Part shown: positions 7,838-16,447 of the stretch, one piece after another | Position numbering within the stretch: the stretch's first letter is position 1 | How the letters are laid out: every line of letters begins with the position of its first letter | Assembly (NCBI GenBank): GCA_041752115.1 | Contig: JBGSHS010000360.1 | Span: 62,001-126,000, forward strand | Reading direction: 5' to 3' | Length of the DNA stretch: 64,000 nucleotides | From: JAJRVM01 sp041752115 | Lineage (GTDB): Bacteria > Planctomycetota > Planctomycetia > Pirellulales > Pirellulaceae | Notes under the pieces: generated by a model | What the model was told of the DNA's origin: nothing | What the model saw: only the letters and a program-made list of their open reading frames with translations | Databases searched by the model: none | Position numbers and translations under genes: made by a program

Positions 7838-9307
7838 GTGGCTCAATCGAAGAAGAAGTCGCGCGTCGTGGCCTGGGGAGGCTTTGACCTGAGTACGACC
7901 GGGCTGGGACTGGGGGTACGCAGTGCTGAGGGCGAAGAAGGTTACGTACATACGAAGATGCGCGGAGCGACGACCTGGCACGGGCAACCGGCCTTTCGGC
8001 TGGAGGAGACGCCTGGCATGATCCTCACGCTGCTGGACGATCTGGAGAATGCGGGATGGTCGCTTGGTCAGCCTGCTCTGTCGTTTGCCGTTCGGCAGCA
8101 CGACATGGTCTTGTTAGGGGGCGACGGACGGCTGTTGGGGCCTGCCCTGAGCTGGCAGTGCAATGCTGCTGAGCAGGAAGTCCTGGCGCTGCGCAAGCAG
8201 GGAGCCGAGGCGTCGGTGGGACGCGTCGAAGAGCGGTTTATTCTGCCGAAGCTGATGTGGACGCTACGAACTGAGCCGGCACTGCGCAAGGAGCTCGCTC
8301 AGGTCATGACCACGGGTGACTGGATTGCCACGCTGTTGACTGGCAAGGCTCGCTTGAGCACTTCCGATGCTCTGAGCAACGGTTTGTTGCTCCAGAAGAG
8401 CAAACGGCTCTCTGCGGACGTGATGAAGAAAGCGAAACTCAAACCCGAGTGGTTTCCGGCGGTGATCGCCAGCGGGAAGGCTGTGGGCACGGTGCGCCAG
8501 CGTCCGGTGGCCGGAGCTGAGCAGGACTGGATGCTTGTGAAACAGCGGCTGGCCGGTTCCACCATCGTCAGCGGCTTGGGTGACAATCATGCGACCGGAG
8601 TTGGTTGCGGGTTGGAGGAAGGGGATTTCGAAACCGTTGTGGTTTCGGCGGGGACCAGTGGGACGATCAATCGGGTTTGCCGAGCCAATGTGCCGCTGGC
8701 TGGCAAAGCGGCCTGTTTCGAATACTACGGCGATCGGCTGTTACTGATGATGTTGGCTGATTGCTGCAAGTGGTACGATCGCTTCGTCGCGCAGTTTGCG
8801 CCGCAATGTGCGGATCGACTTGGGGATCTGAACGAGCAGATTGGGGGTGCAGATCTGAGCAGTTTGCGCCGCGTGCTGCACGCTGGAGGGAAGGAAACGT
8901 ATTCGCCTGATTGGGGCCAACTGTCGCTGGGCCAACAGGCAGCCAGTACGCAGTTGTCCATCATGCTGGAATTACTGTTGCTGGTCCGGGCGATGATGGG
9001 AGAGGTTGGCGACGCGAAGAAGCTGGTCTCGCGATTCGTTCTGACCGGCGGGTTGAGTCAGTCTGAGTTCTTCCAGCAGGTGTTTTCCGCTGGAATTGAG
9101 TTGCTTAATCCGGATGCCAAGGTACTGATCAGTGCACGAAAAGGACCTCTGCGGTATCAGACGGCTGCTTACGGTGCGCTGCTCAACGCAATGCGTCCAG
9201 CGGAGCCTCATGCTGCGCAGACGCTGTGCCCGGCACGGTCCGCCAAACAACCGTCTGGCCCGGCCAAGTCGCAGCTGCAATACTTGTTGCGGGCCTTCGG
9301 CCTGTAA
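7838..9307 (+). CDS. FGGY-family carbohydrate kinase
   Basis: A 489-residue cytoplasmic kinase starting at GTG 7838, with GAGG eight bases before it. It has the two-domain layout of the FGGY family (xylulokinase, glycerol kinase and relatives): an N-terminal AWGGFDLSTTGLG phosphate-1-like motif, a GLGDNHATGVGCG segment holding the likely catalytic Asp, a SAGTSGTINRV adenosine or phosphate-2 motif and a late TGGLSQSEFFQQVF motif. It phosphorylates a sugar or polyol with ATP; xylulose is the most common substrate of close relatives, but the sequence alone does not settle it. The C-terminus has a Pro/Ala-rich extension. The next gene begins only 33 bp downstream. Confidence 0.85.
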   Translation: MAQSKKKSRVVAWGGFDLSTTGLGLGVRSAEGEEGYVHTKMRGATTWHGQPAFRLEETPGMILTLLDDLENAGWSLGQPALSFAVRQHDMVLLGGDGRLLGPALSWQCNAAEQEVLALRKQGAEASVGRVEERFILPKLMWTLRTEPALRKELAQVMTTGDWIATLLTGKARLSTSDALSNGLLLQKSKRLSADVMKKAKLKPEWFPAVIASGKAVGTVRQRPVAGAEQDWMLVKQRLAGSTIVSGLGDNHATGVGCGLEEGDFETVVVSAGTSGTINRVCRANVPLAGKAACFEYYGDRLLLMMLADCCKWYDRFVAQFAPQCADRLGDLNEQIGGADLSSLRRVLHAGGKETYSPDWGQLSLGQQAASTQLSIMLELLLLVRAMMGEVGDAKKLVSRFVLTGGLSQSEFFQQVFSAGIELLNPDAKVLISARKGPLRYQTAAYGALLNAMRPAEPHAAQTLCPARSAKQPSGPAKSQLQYLLRAFGL

Positions 9308-9340
9308 TCCGCTTGTCGCCAACTGACCACGAGGTGTTTC

Positions 9341-10246
9341 ATGCCCATATCGTTGCCCCCTCTGTCACGCCGGCAGTTCCTGGCTGGCTCCTTGGCCACG
9401 GTTACGGCCGCAGCGACCGCCAGGTTCAGCTGGGCCGCCGAATCGACGCCCGATGCGAACCGGTTTGCCTTGTTTGCCGACACCCATGTGTCCGGCGATC
9501 GCCAGACGGTGGTGCGCGACACCAACATGTGCAACAACTTTGTGCAGGCGACTCGGGAAGTCCTGCAATGCCAGGCCCGGCCGACGGCGCTGCTGGTAGG
9601 CGGTGACTGCGCGTACCTGGAGGGCAAAGCGGAGGACTATCGTGTGTTGCACGAGCTGGTTGCTCCGGCGCGTCAGGAAGGGCTCTCAGTCCACTTCGCT
9701 CTGGGCAATCATGATCATCGGGAGCGGTTCTGGGAGATTGTGGAAGAGGGGCACCCGCAGCCGTCGCCGGTTGTCGAGCGGCATGTGGCCATTGTCGAGT
9801 CACCACACGCACGGTGGTTCCTGCTGGACTCACTCGATCAGACCAACCAGACTCCCGGAGTGCTGGGCACGCCTCAACTCCAGTGGCTGGCCACTGCCTT
9901 GGATCAGCACAGTGACAAACCGGCATTGGTCATGCTGCATCACAATCCAGACAAGAGTGAGAAACCGACGGGACTGGTCGAAACGCGGCAGCTGCTCGAC
10001 CTGCTGACAGCTCGTTCTCATGTCAAGATGCTCGTCTTTGGCCACTCGCATCACTGGTCGCTCGGCCGAGAGAAGCAGGTGCATCTGGTGAATCTCCCGC
10101 CGGTAGCTTACCTGTTTCAGACGGGTGATCCCAACGGCTGGGTGGAAGCGCAGCTGAACGCGAAAGGCGTTGACTTGACAATGCATTGCATCGCCCCAGA
10201 CCATCCGCTCAACGGCCAACGTTTCCCGCTCGTGTGGGAGTTGTAG
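9341..10246 (+). CDS. Tat-exported calcineurin-like metallophosphoesterase
   Basis: 301 residues. The N-terminus carries a twin-arginine motif (SRRQFLAGS) and a hydrophobic stretch ending FSWAAES. The metallophosphoesterase signature is complete and in order: ADTHV, GGDCAYL, GNHDHRE, MLHHNP and FGHSHHW. These bind the two metal ions in phosphoesterases. It is likely a periplasmic phosphodiesterase or phosphatase, exported folded by Tat with metals in place. It starts 33 bp after the FGGY kinase gene, so the two may be co-transcribed; the link between functions is unclear. Confidence 0.88.
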   Translation: MPISLPPLSRRQFLAGSLATVTAAATARFSWAAESTPDANRFALFADTHVSGDRQTVVRDTNMCNNFVQATREVLQCQARPTALLVGGDCAYLEGKAEDYRVLHELVAPARQEGLSVHFALGNHDHRERFWEIVEEGHPQPSPVVERHVAIVESPHARWFLLDSLDQTNQTPGVLGTPQLQWLATALDQHSDKPALVMLHHNPDKSEKPTGLVETRQLLDLLTARSHVKMLVFGHSHHWSLGREKQVHLVNLPPVAYLFQTGDPNGWVEAQLNAKGVDLTMHCIAPDHPLNGQRFPLVWEL

Positions 10247-10339
10247 GACCGGCTTCAGCGGATCACAGGAGCGGACGATACCAGGCCGGGACAATTGGTT
10301 CACGCGAAAGTTGTGGAGACTGTTCCAGAAGTGAACCTA

Positions 10340-10700
10340 TTCACGAGGACGGTTCACTTCTTTACCGCGACGCGGTTGTACCCAACAGCCCAGGGTCGCC
10401 GCGCATCGCGGCGCACCCTGGGTGACTGTTTCTCCATGCATCCGATACGCCGAAGGCGTTTCACACTGTGTGCCGTTGGCGTCGCGCGAATTCATGTGCG
10501 GGTCGTTGCGGCCTCGGCCGACCGCCGGTGTGCTGGCAACCGTTTCGCTCGGCCGCCAACTGTCACTTGCGACGGCTGAAATTATTGATCTGACCGGCCC
10601 AGGGTGGGTCGGGCACCGCTGAAGCAGCGGTCCCCGACGACCCTGGGCTGTTGAATGTAACCGCTCCGTGGTAAAGAAATGGATTACCGCTGGAACCTGG
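10340..10700. repeat. Inverted pair of CCCAGGG-core dispersed elements
   Basis: Within the 600-bp gap 10247-10855, two related segments face each other. The left (about 10358-10430) reads TTCTTTACCGCGACGCGG, then CAACAGCCCAGGG, then a hairpin. The right (about 10598-10682) is its near reverse complement, with CCCTGGGCTGTTGAATG and GTGGTAAAGAAATGG. The left copy contains CCCAGGGTCGCCGCG facing its complement around a CAT loop. The right copy contains a CCCAGGGT...ACCCTGGG stem enclosing an inner ACCGCT/AGCGGT stem. Translations of both arms look alike (FFTATRLYPTAQGRR and FFTTERLHSTAQGRR), which confirms shared ancestry. No transposase is present. Confidence 0.75.
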
Positions 10701-10832
10701 TCCTTCCTGAGGAACAAATCCCACAACTGCGGCCAGGATGAACATTCCTGACCGTTCCGGTCTCCACGTTTCAGGAGCAAATTACGTCCCGCCTCTGAGC
10801 TCACTCTGGCATGGCTAAGCAAGTTCATGGCG

Positions 10833-10855
10833 CGAGTCGCGAGCTGAAGCTTGCG
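10833..10855 (-). repeat. REP-like palindrome variant (GCGAGCTGAAGCTTGC)
   Basis: GCGAGCTGAAGCTTGC with a CTACG flank follows the same plan as the REP-like palindromes at 14843 and 31915: constant TAGC flank and TTCA tip with a different stem. It lies directly at the 3' end of the heparinase-like gene. Confidence 0.6.
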
Positions 10856-12997
10856 CTACGGAGTTCCCCGTTTCCAGTCAGGACGTTCTTCTGCGTCGAG
10901 CGTCAACAGGTCGACTGATTCACCGCGCTCGATGCGAATCGTGTAACTGCCGTCAGGGGCCGGGTGCAGCGAGATTGCGGTCACGGCGGACGCCTCGCTT
11001 GCCAGGTGCGGAACGATCGCTGCGGCGAATTGTACTTGGGAACCGTGACGCGTCGCCAGTGCGAGCGGAATCCGCTCCATGACCGACCCTCCCACTCCAT
11101 CGCCGATGGTCACGGTTGTATCTCCCGCGGTTGAGTCGGCAGAGGGTGCGATGAACACTTCCGTGACGAGCGCGTCGTCCGGGAACAGGACGCGTACCAT
11201 CTCGTTGACGGTTCCTTGCCGGAGATGTTGCAGATACTCCTGCCCTGGGTACTCTTCGGCCAGTCGCTCAACGGCCTCATTGGCCTGAGGACAGTCGACC
11301 TTGCGCGCTCGGTTGTGGTAGAACCAGTCGAAGCGATGAGACGTCTGTGACTGGAGCGTGTCGCAGACAACCAGGTAGTCTGGGGTGAGGCAGAGCAGGC
11401 GTCGCTGTTCGACTCCAGGATATGCGTCACGGCAGTCGGCCACGGCGGCGGCAAAGTCAGATGCGTTGACGAAGGAGACGAGGCTTCCCGCCGCAGGTTG
11501 CTGGGATTGGCCGTCGACGAGCACGCAGTTGTGGCCGATGGTGGCTTTGTACCAGTCGCGGTGGATCGGGAGTCGATACGCCTGGCTGCGCGCTCGGCCT
11601 GGATCGTATCCGAGTTCTTGGCCATAGCCGAAGAAGACAAAACTCAATTTGTCGAAGTGCCCGTGGAATCCGCCGTAGGGTCCGAAGGTCAGGACCGCCG
11701 CCAGGTTTGCCTTGCCGCCGGTTCGCAGGATGGCGTGTCCTGCGGCCGGGAAGAGGGCGCTGGAGAGTTTTCCGGCAGGCTCGGCCGGTTCCGGAGTCCG
11801 GCCGAACATGATCGATTGCAGAGTCGGCTTGGTGGGCAGATAGGGGAGCATGTCGGGCTCGCGATACGCCTGATAGGCGAACTCCAGATCATCTGCCATT
11901 GCGGCCAGCGACGTATCGGTGTCGTCACCAAAACGAGGGAATCGCCCGTTGGGCATCTGATAGTCGAGCGCCACGGTGAACATCTTCTTGAGTCTGGGAT
12001 GACTCCACAGATCGATGTTCAGTCGTCGAGCCGTCTCGGCAATTTCGATCATGGCTGACAAAGTATAGAAGTGATAGCCCCAACTGTTCTCGTACCACAT
12101 TCCATCGTCGGTCACCGACACGTTCATCTGATCGACTAAACCGTTCTGCGGATCCTCAATCGCTCGCCGGATCCAAGCAGAATCGCCCAGTACGCCTCCA
12201 CCCCACATGAAAGCGGCGTTGTGCCACGTCTGCCAGTTGCTCTTCCCTGACTTGTTGCGGGCGATATTCTCGAGCATGGGAAGCAATAGCCCGCTGCGAA
12301 TCCGCTCGTGTTCATCATCCGACAGACCGTCCCAGTCGTGAATCAGGTCGTACGCCGGACCGATGGTGCGAGCCAGTGATGACGCTTCGTTCAGCGTCTG
12401 CTCGAACAGGTGCCCGCCGGATCGAATCTTCTCGGGGTCGCGCGCCAGATTGGCAGCGTGATAGGGATAGCTCTGATAGCGTTCCGCATACCCCAGCAGC
12501 ACCTGTTTGGCCCACTCGGCGTAGACGCTCTCTCCGGTTATGGCATAAGCCCAGGCGGCGGTCACCATGTTCTGCAGATTGCGTCCGTGCTGGCGTGAGA
12601 AGATCACATCGTCATAGGGTTCGCCAGTGTAGATTTTCTCGCAGTTGGGGCACTGATGGTGTGTATCGTCGATGGTCCGCAACCCGGTCTGGCAAGCTTC
12701 GCATTGGTACCATTGATTGTGCTGGCCGCCGCGTGGAGGAAATTCGGGCTGTGTCTCCAGAACACGATCGGCCCGTTGGATCAGGTCCTCGAGCACTCGA
12801 CGAGCAGCTCCTTGACTCTGGTACGTTGTGCGCAGTCGATCCAGTTCTACGGCCGTGCAAGCCAGCGCCGGATGGTGTTGGTTGGGCGCCAGTTCCATGG
12901 CCGGCAGTTCCCAGGACTCGTCAGCGGTGGCGACTGGGCACGAGAAACTGGCCACAAACAGCAGGCAAAGGGAGCCCAAGGGGATGAGCGTTCGCAT
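10856..12997 (-). CDS. Exported heparinase II/III-like polysaccharide lyase
   Basis: The start is taken at ATG 12997 (MRTLIPLGSLCLLFVASFS, a signal peptide) behind AGGAGACCGCC; the frame runs further upstream but only through a 15-bp tandem repeat. This gives 713 residues. An N-terminal alpha/alpha-toroid contains NWQTWHNAAFMWGGG and the WYENSWGYHFYTL motif, typical of alginate-lyase or heparinase-type catalytic regions. The C-terminal beta part contains FGPYGGFHGHFDKLSFVFFG and is heparinase II/III-like. An unusual four-cysteine knuckle (C99, C102, C116, C119: CEAC...CPNC) sits near the start of the toroid. It probably cleaves uronic-acid-containing polysaccharides in the periplasm. The neighbouring sulfatase is divergent and may desulfate the same glycans. 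Confidence 0.88.
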   Translation of the reverse strand: MRTLIPLGSLCLLFVASFSCPVATADESWELPAMELAPNQHHPALACTAVELDRLRTTYQSQGAARRVLEDLIQRADRVLETQPEFPPRGGQHNQWYQCEACQTGLRTIDDTHHQCPNCEKIYTGEPYDDVIFSRQHGRNLQNMVTAAWAYAITGESVYAEWAKQVLLGYAERYQSYPYHAANLARDPEKIRSGGHLFEQTLNEASSLARTIGPAYDLIHDWDGLSDDEHERIRSGLLLPMLENIARNKSGKSNWQTWHNAAFMWGGGVLGDSAWIRRAIEDPQNGLVDQMNVSVTDDGMWYENSWGYHFYTLSAMIEIAETARRLNIDLWSHPRLKKMFTVALDYQMPNGRFPRFGDDTDTSLAAMADDLEFAYQAYREPDMLPYLPTKPTLQSIMFGRTPEPAEPAGKLSSALFPAAGHAILRTGGKANLAAVLTFGPYGGFHGHFDKLSFVFFGYGQELGYDPGRARSQAYRLPIHRDWYKATIGHNCVLVDGQSQQPAAGSLVSFVNASDFAAAVADCRDAYPGVEQRRLLCLTPDYLVVCDTLQSQTSHRFDWFYHNRARKVDCPQANEAVERLAEEYPGQEYLQHLRQGTVNEMVRVLFPDDALVTEVFIAPSADSTAGDTTVTIGDGVGGSVMERIPLALATRHGSQVQFAAAIVPHLASEASAVTAISLHPAPDGSYTIRIERGESVDLLTLDAEERPDWKRGTP

Positions 12998-13198
12998 GGC
13001 GGTCTCCTGGTGTCGAGTTGAGCGTTGTGAGCTTGTGCGGAAGCAAGCTGGGGATGTCCCCTGCGACAATCCTTTGAGTTGGGCAGATGTCTTCATCATG
13101 GCCATCTTTTCTCTCGGCGACAACCTGCGATCGACGCCGAATTGCCGGATCAGGTCACTTGTGCGACCGGCATACGGTTTACTTTCGTGGCCGAGCAT

Positions 13199-13243
13199 GT
13201 CATAACCGACAGTGTCATGAGCGACAGTGTCATGAGCGACAGT
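13199..13243. repeat. 15-bp tandem repeat, three units
   Basis: Unit GTCATGAGCGACAGT occurs twice exactly and once with two or three changes (first unit GTCATAACCGACAGT). It lies in the divergent promoter region between the heparinase-like and sulfatase genes. Because 15 is a multiple of three, it lengthens the minus-strand frame upstream of the true heparinase start. Confidence 0.85.
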
Positions 13244-13372
13244 GGTGTAGTGGGTCGCGCGGTGCTGCTTGGGCTGCGGCCCAGTGGCATCGACTGTGGC
13301 CATCGGGAGTTTCTCTTGGGCAGGGGTGAACGGACAGTCACGCTCCGGCCGACAATGCAACGAAAAGGGTGA

Positions 13373-14842
13373 GTGGCGATGACGCGAGGGAGATTCTTGT
13401 CCGATCGGCGTGCGGCGGCGGTGCGGGGTCTGTTGCTGGCGCTGGCAGCGGCGGTTGTATTGAACTGCTGCGATCGATGTGTGGGGGCAACTCGGACACA
13501 GCGACGTCCGAACATCATTTTCGTCATGGCTGATGACCTGGGCTACGGCGATCTGGGCTGTTACGGACAGAAGTTGATTCAGACTCCCTGCCTAGACCAA
13601 ATGGCCCGCGAAGGAATGCGGTTTACCGACTTCTACGCCGGTTGCACCGTCTGCGCTCCCTCGCGCAGCGTCTTGATGACCGGCCTGCATACCGGGCACA
13701 CGCATGTGCGCGGCAATGCCTCGACCGATATCTCCATTCAGTCGCTGCGCGATCAGGACGTGACAGTGGCCGAGTTGCTTCACAACGCCGGTTACGCCAC
13801 GGCGCTCTGCGGTAAATGGGGACTGGGCGACGATACCCCAGGTAATGAAGGACTCCCCAACGATCAGGGTTTCGATTTCTTCTACGGCTATCTGAACCAG
13901 GTGCATGCCCATAATTACTACCCGGAGTTTCTGTGGCGCAATCGCGAGAAGGTGCCGCTCCGCAACGTCGTCGAGAGAACCGGCAGCGGCTACGGAGGTT
14001 TCGTCGGAGGGTATGCCACGCAACGTCTCGACTATAGTCACGATCTGATTATGAATGCGGCACTGCAGTTCATTCATGACCAGCGCCAGCAACCCTTCTT
14101 TCTCTATCTGGCTCTCACCATCCCTCATGCCAACAACGAGCGGACCGGTGCCCAAGGAGACGGTCAGGAAGTACCGGACTACGGAATCTACACCGATCGA
14201 AGTTGGCCGGATGCGGCCAAAGGTCAGGCGGCCATGATTTCGCGCATGGATGCCGACATGGGGCGACTGCTGAAGATGCTCGCCGATCTGCACATCGATC
14301 AACAGACAGTGGTCATGTTCACCAGTGATAATGGACCGCATCGTGAAGGAGGTTACGACATCCAGCTGTTCCAACCCGCTGGGCCACTGCGTGGCACCAA
14401 ACGGGATATGTTCGAAGGCGGAATTCGAGTCCCACTCATTGTCCGCTGGCCTGGAACCACTCCGGCCGGCACCGTTTCCCCGCATGTCGGCTATTTCGGT
14501 GATCTCATGGCAACTGTGGCCGAGCTCGCCTCTTGCCCCTGCCCGGATGGATTGGACTCGCTCAGTTTCGCTCCCACCATCACCGGTCACCCGCAGCAGC
14601 AGAGGCAAGCGGAGTATCTGTACTGGGAGTTCTACGAACAGGGGAGCAAACAGGCGGTGCGTGCCGGCAAATGGAAGGCGATCCGCACGCCGATGCTCAC
14701 CGGTCGCACGCAGCTCTACGATCTGTCGCAAGATCTGAGTGAACAGGATGATCTGGCAACAGAGTATCCCGATGTCGTTGCTCGCCTGGAAGGGATGATG
14801 AACCAGGCGCACGCTCCGCATCCCAACTGGCCAGTGCTGTAG
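13373..14842 (+). CDS. Exported arylsulfatase (CxPSR type)
   Basis: 489 residues from GTG 13373 (an in-frame ATG at 13379 is equally possible; AAAGGGTGAG precedes both). A signal peptide covers about residues 1-39. The sulfatase core follows: NIIFVMADDLGYGDLGCYG with the metal-binding aspartates, CAPSRSVLMTG with C94 as the residue converted to formylglycine, GKWGLG, and FTSDNGPHREGG with the Asp-Asn metal ligands. It removes sulfate from carbohydrate or aryl esters in the periplasm. Maturation needs a formylglycine-generating enzyme or anSME, which is not in this window. Sulfatases are strongly expanded in marine planctomycetes. The stop codon TAG itself forms part of a REP-like palindrome flank. 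Confidence 0.95.
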   Translation: MAMTRGRFLSDRRAAAVRGLLLALAAAVVLNCCDRCVGATRTQRRPNIIFVMADDLGYGDLGCYGQKLIQTPCLDQMAREGMRFTDFYAGCTVCAPSRSVLMTGLHTGHTHVRGNASTDISIQSLRDQDVTVAELLHNAGYATALCGKWGLGDDTPGNEGLPNDQGFDFFYGYLNQVHAHNYYPEFLWRNREKVPLRNVVERTGSGYGGFVGGYATQRLDYSHDLIMNAALQFIHDQRQQPFFLYLALTIPHANNERTGAQGDGQEVPDYGIYTDRSWPDAAKGQAAMISRMDADMGRLLKMLADLHIDQQTVVMFTSDNGPHREGGYDIQLFQPAGPLRGTKRDMFEGGIRVPLIVRWPGTTPAGTVSPHVGYFGDLMATVAELASCPCPDGLDSLSFAPTITGHPQQQRQAEYLYWEFYEQGSKQAVRAGKWKAIRTPMLTGRTQLYDLSQDLSEQDDLATEYPDVVARLEGMMNQAHAPHPNWPVL

Positions 14843-14860
14843 CACGCACTTCAGTGCGTG
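14843..14860 (+). repeat. REP-like palindrome CACGCACTTCAGTGCGTG
   Basis: Eight-base perfect arms around TC, flanked by TAG on the left and AC on the right. It follows the sulfatase stop immediately. Identical core at 32002, 37893, 38365, 46108 and 46198. Confidence 0.9.
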
Positions 14861-14919
14861 ACCGACCCTGTCCCAAAGGCACGAGGGAAGAACCAATCCG
14901 GCGCTTCTCTGGCAGCCAC

Positions 14920-14943
14920 GCTCGCCCCGCGCGTGGGGCGAGC
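14920..14943. terminator. Strong GC hairpin between convergent sulfatase and FG-GAP genes
   Basis: Nine-base perfect arms GCTCGCCCC/GGGGCGAGC around a six-base loop. It lies between the ends of two convergent genes, as expected for a bidirectional terminator, though without a T-run. Its outer bases resemble the REP-like family. Confidence 0.5.
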
Positions 14944-14959
14944 CGACGCTTGCTCTACG

Positions 14960-16198
14960 CTACTTCGTCAAGTTCTCGAACCAGGCGGGGCCACCCCATT
15001 TGCCGGTGACGATGATGTCGAGATCCTGGTCGGCATCCAAGTCCACCACGCGCATGGTCAGGCCCGATCCAATCCCTTCGTTGTAGGAGAGCGTATGCCG
15101 CTTCCAGGTGACCTCGCCCGTTCGATCCAATTCGTACCAGTAGACACCGGGCGGTTCATAAGCGCCGGGATCACCGCCATTGTGGGCCATGAATCGCTTG
15201 CCAGTGACCAGGTCCAGATCGCCGTCGGCGTCCAGATCCGCCAGCACGAGGCTGTGTGCCTGGCTCCAGCTGTTGTCGATCACGTGCTGTTTCCAGGTCG
15301 GATGGGGGCTGCCGGCGACCTGTTCATACCAGAAGATGCCGTAATCATGAGCGATACTCGTCACGATGTCATTCAGACCATCCGCGTTGACGTCGTAGAC
15401 CAGAATCTGAGGGGTATGATCGGCTTTGCCGTCTTCTTTTCCGCCGACGGCCAGGGGATGCTCGATCCACTTGCCATGGCGCAGGTCCTCCGGCGCTTCA
15501 TACCAGCCCGAGGGGCGCAGGATGTCGGGTCTGCCATCACCATTGACATCGCCCACACCGACTCCATGAGTGTGTTTTGTCTCGTCGCTGTCCACGACGT
15601 GTCGAATCAGGCCCTGTTTTCCGTCGTCTGTCTTTCCCACTTCAAACCACTCGGTGGCCAGAATCGCCGGAACGATCTCCGCTCTGCGTCCGTCGCCATC
15701 GAGGTCCCATAACTCGCCGCACTCGTAGTTGCCGTTCTTGTGAACAACCTGGACCGGCCACGGTGTGTTGCCCAGTGCCGGTTGGGACAGATCCCAGTTG
15801 TTGCGATACCATTCGATCTGTTGGCCAAACCAGGAGCAGGAGACGACATCCAGCAGTCCGTCGCCGTCGACATCGAGCGGTGCGTTCATGAAGTCCCAGT
15901 CGTAGCCTTTCCCTTCGTTGTTGATGTCGGTCTTAATTGAGCGGATTTTGATGGGGGTGAAGTCAGGTGCCAGATAGATGAAGTCGCCGGCCACGATGTC
16001 AAGTTTCTGATCGTTGTTGAAGTCTGCCGCGTCGCAAACCTCGCCGCGATAGCAGCCGACCCGATGCAGCTTGAAGGGCACTTTCGCCGGCTCGTCGCCC
16101 CAGGACGCTCCGAGGCTGGCAGCCCAGATACAGCAGGTGCAGAGGGCCGAGACGATCAGCCGGCGACGGGGACAGAAGATCAATGGGGAGTGGTTCAT
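14960..16198 (-). CDS. Exported FG-GAP/VCBS beta-propeller protein
   Basis: 412 residues from ATG 16198 (MNHSPLIFCPRRRLIVS), preceded by AAGGA; the longer frame upstream runs into a dispersed repeat. After a signal peptide, at least seven calcium-loop motifs of the DxDxDG kind recur at propeller-blade spacing: DFNNDQKLD, DVDGDGLLD, DLDGDGRRAE, DVNGDGRPD, DVNADGLND, DLDADGDLD and DLDADQDLD. Each is followed by a WYE or WFE-type strand. This is a seven-bladed FG-GAP propeller, common among secreted planctomycete proteins and used for binding or as a scaffold. No catalytic motif is seen. Confidence 0.85.
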   Translation of the reverse strand: MNHSPLIFCPRRRLIVSALCTCCIWAASLGASWGDEPAKVPFKLHRVGCYRGEVCDAADFNNDQKLDIVAGDFIYLAPDFTPIKIRSIKTDINNEGKGYDWDFMNAPLDVDGDGLLDVVSCSWFGQQIEWYRNNWDLSQPALGNTPWPVQVVHKNGNYECGELWDLDGDGRRAEIVPAILATEWFEVGKTDDGKQGLIRHVVDSDETKHTHGVGVGDVNGDGRPDILRPSGWYEAPEDLRHGKWIEHPLAVGGKEDGKADHTPQILVYDVNADGLNDIVTSIAHDYGIFWYEQVAGSPHPTWKQHVIDNSWSQAHSLVLADLDADGDLDLVTGKRFMAHNGGDPGAYEPPGVYWYELDRTGEVTWKRHTLSYNEGIGSGLTMRVVDLDADQDLDIIVTGKWGGPAWFENLTK

Positions 16199-16286
16199 GT
16201 GAGGGTTCCTTGTGAAGAGTGTTCCTTGTGAGCAGTGTTCCTGAATCAGGGAGGGCAATTCCAAGGCCTGCCGCTTCTTAATGTGA

Positions 16287-16440
16287 TATGACGAAATACC
16301 CAATGACGAAAGAAGTCCGCACGGTGCATCGTTGCGCCGACGGAGACTTGGATCGGATTCTCACGACAGGTTGACTCATTATGCGTCATTTCATTCGTCA
16401 TTGGGTACTTCGTCATTCGTCATTCTCTGTCCGGCGTTCC
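16287..16440. repeat. TTCGTCATT dispersed element, copy 2, with inverted arms
   Basis: The left arm ATGACGAAATACCCAATGAC (from about 16287) and the right arm CATTCGTCATTGGGTACTTC (from about 16391) are near reverse complements, separated by about 75 bp. The element fills the gap between two minus-strand genes. Confidence 0.85.
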
Positions 16441-16447
16441 CAGATGA

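Noticed and set aside
12998..13360. N-terminal extension of the heparinase-like frame
   Set aside because: It reads through a 15-bp tandem repeat (TVAHD repeated); the signal peptide and ribosome site mark the start at 12997.
13592..14896. 434-codon minus-strand frame opposite the sulfatase
   Set aside because: An antisense frame of the kind expected in GC-rich DNA; the plus strand carries complete sulfatase motifs.
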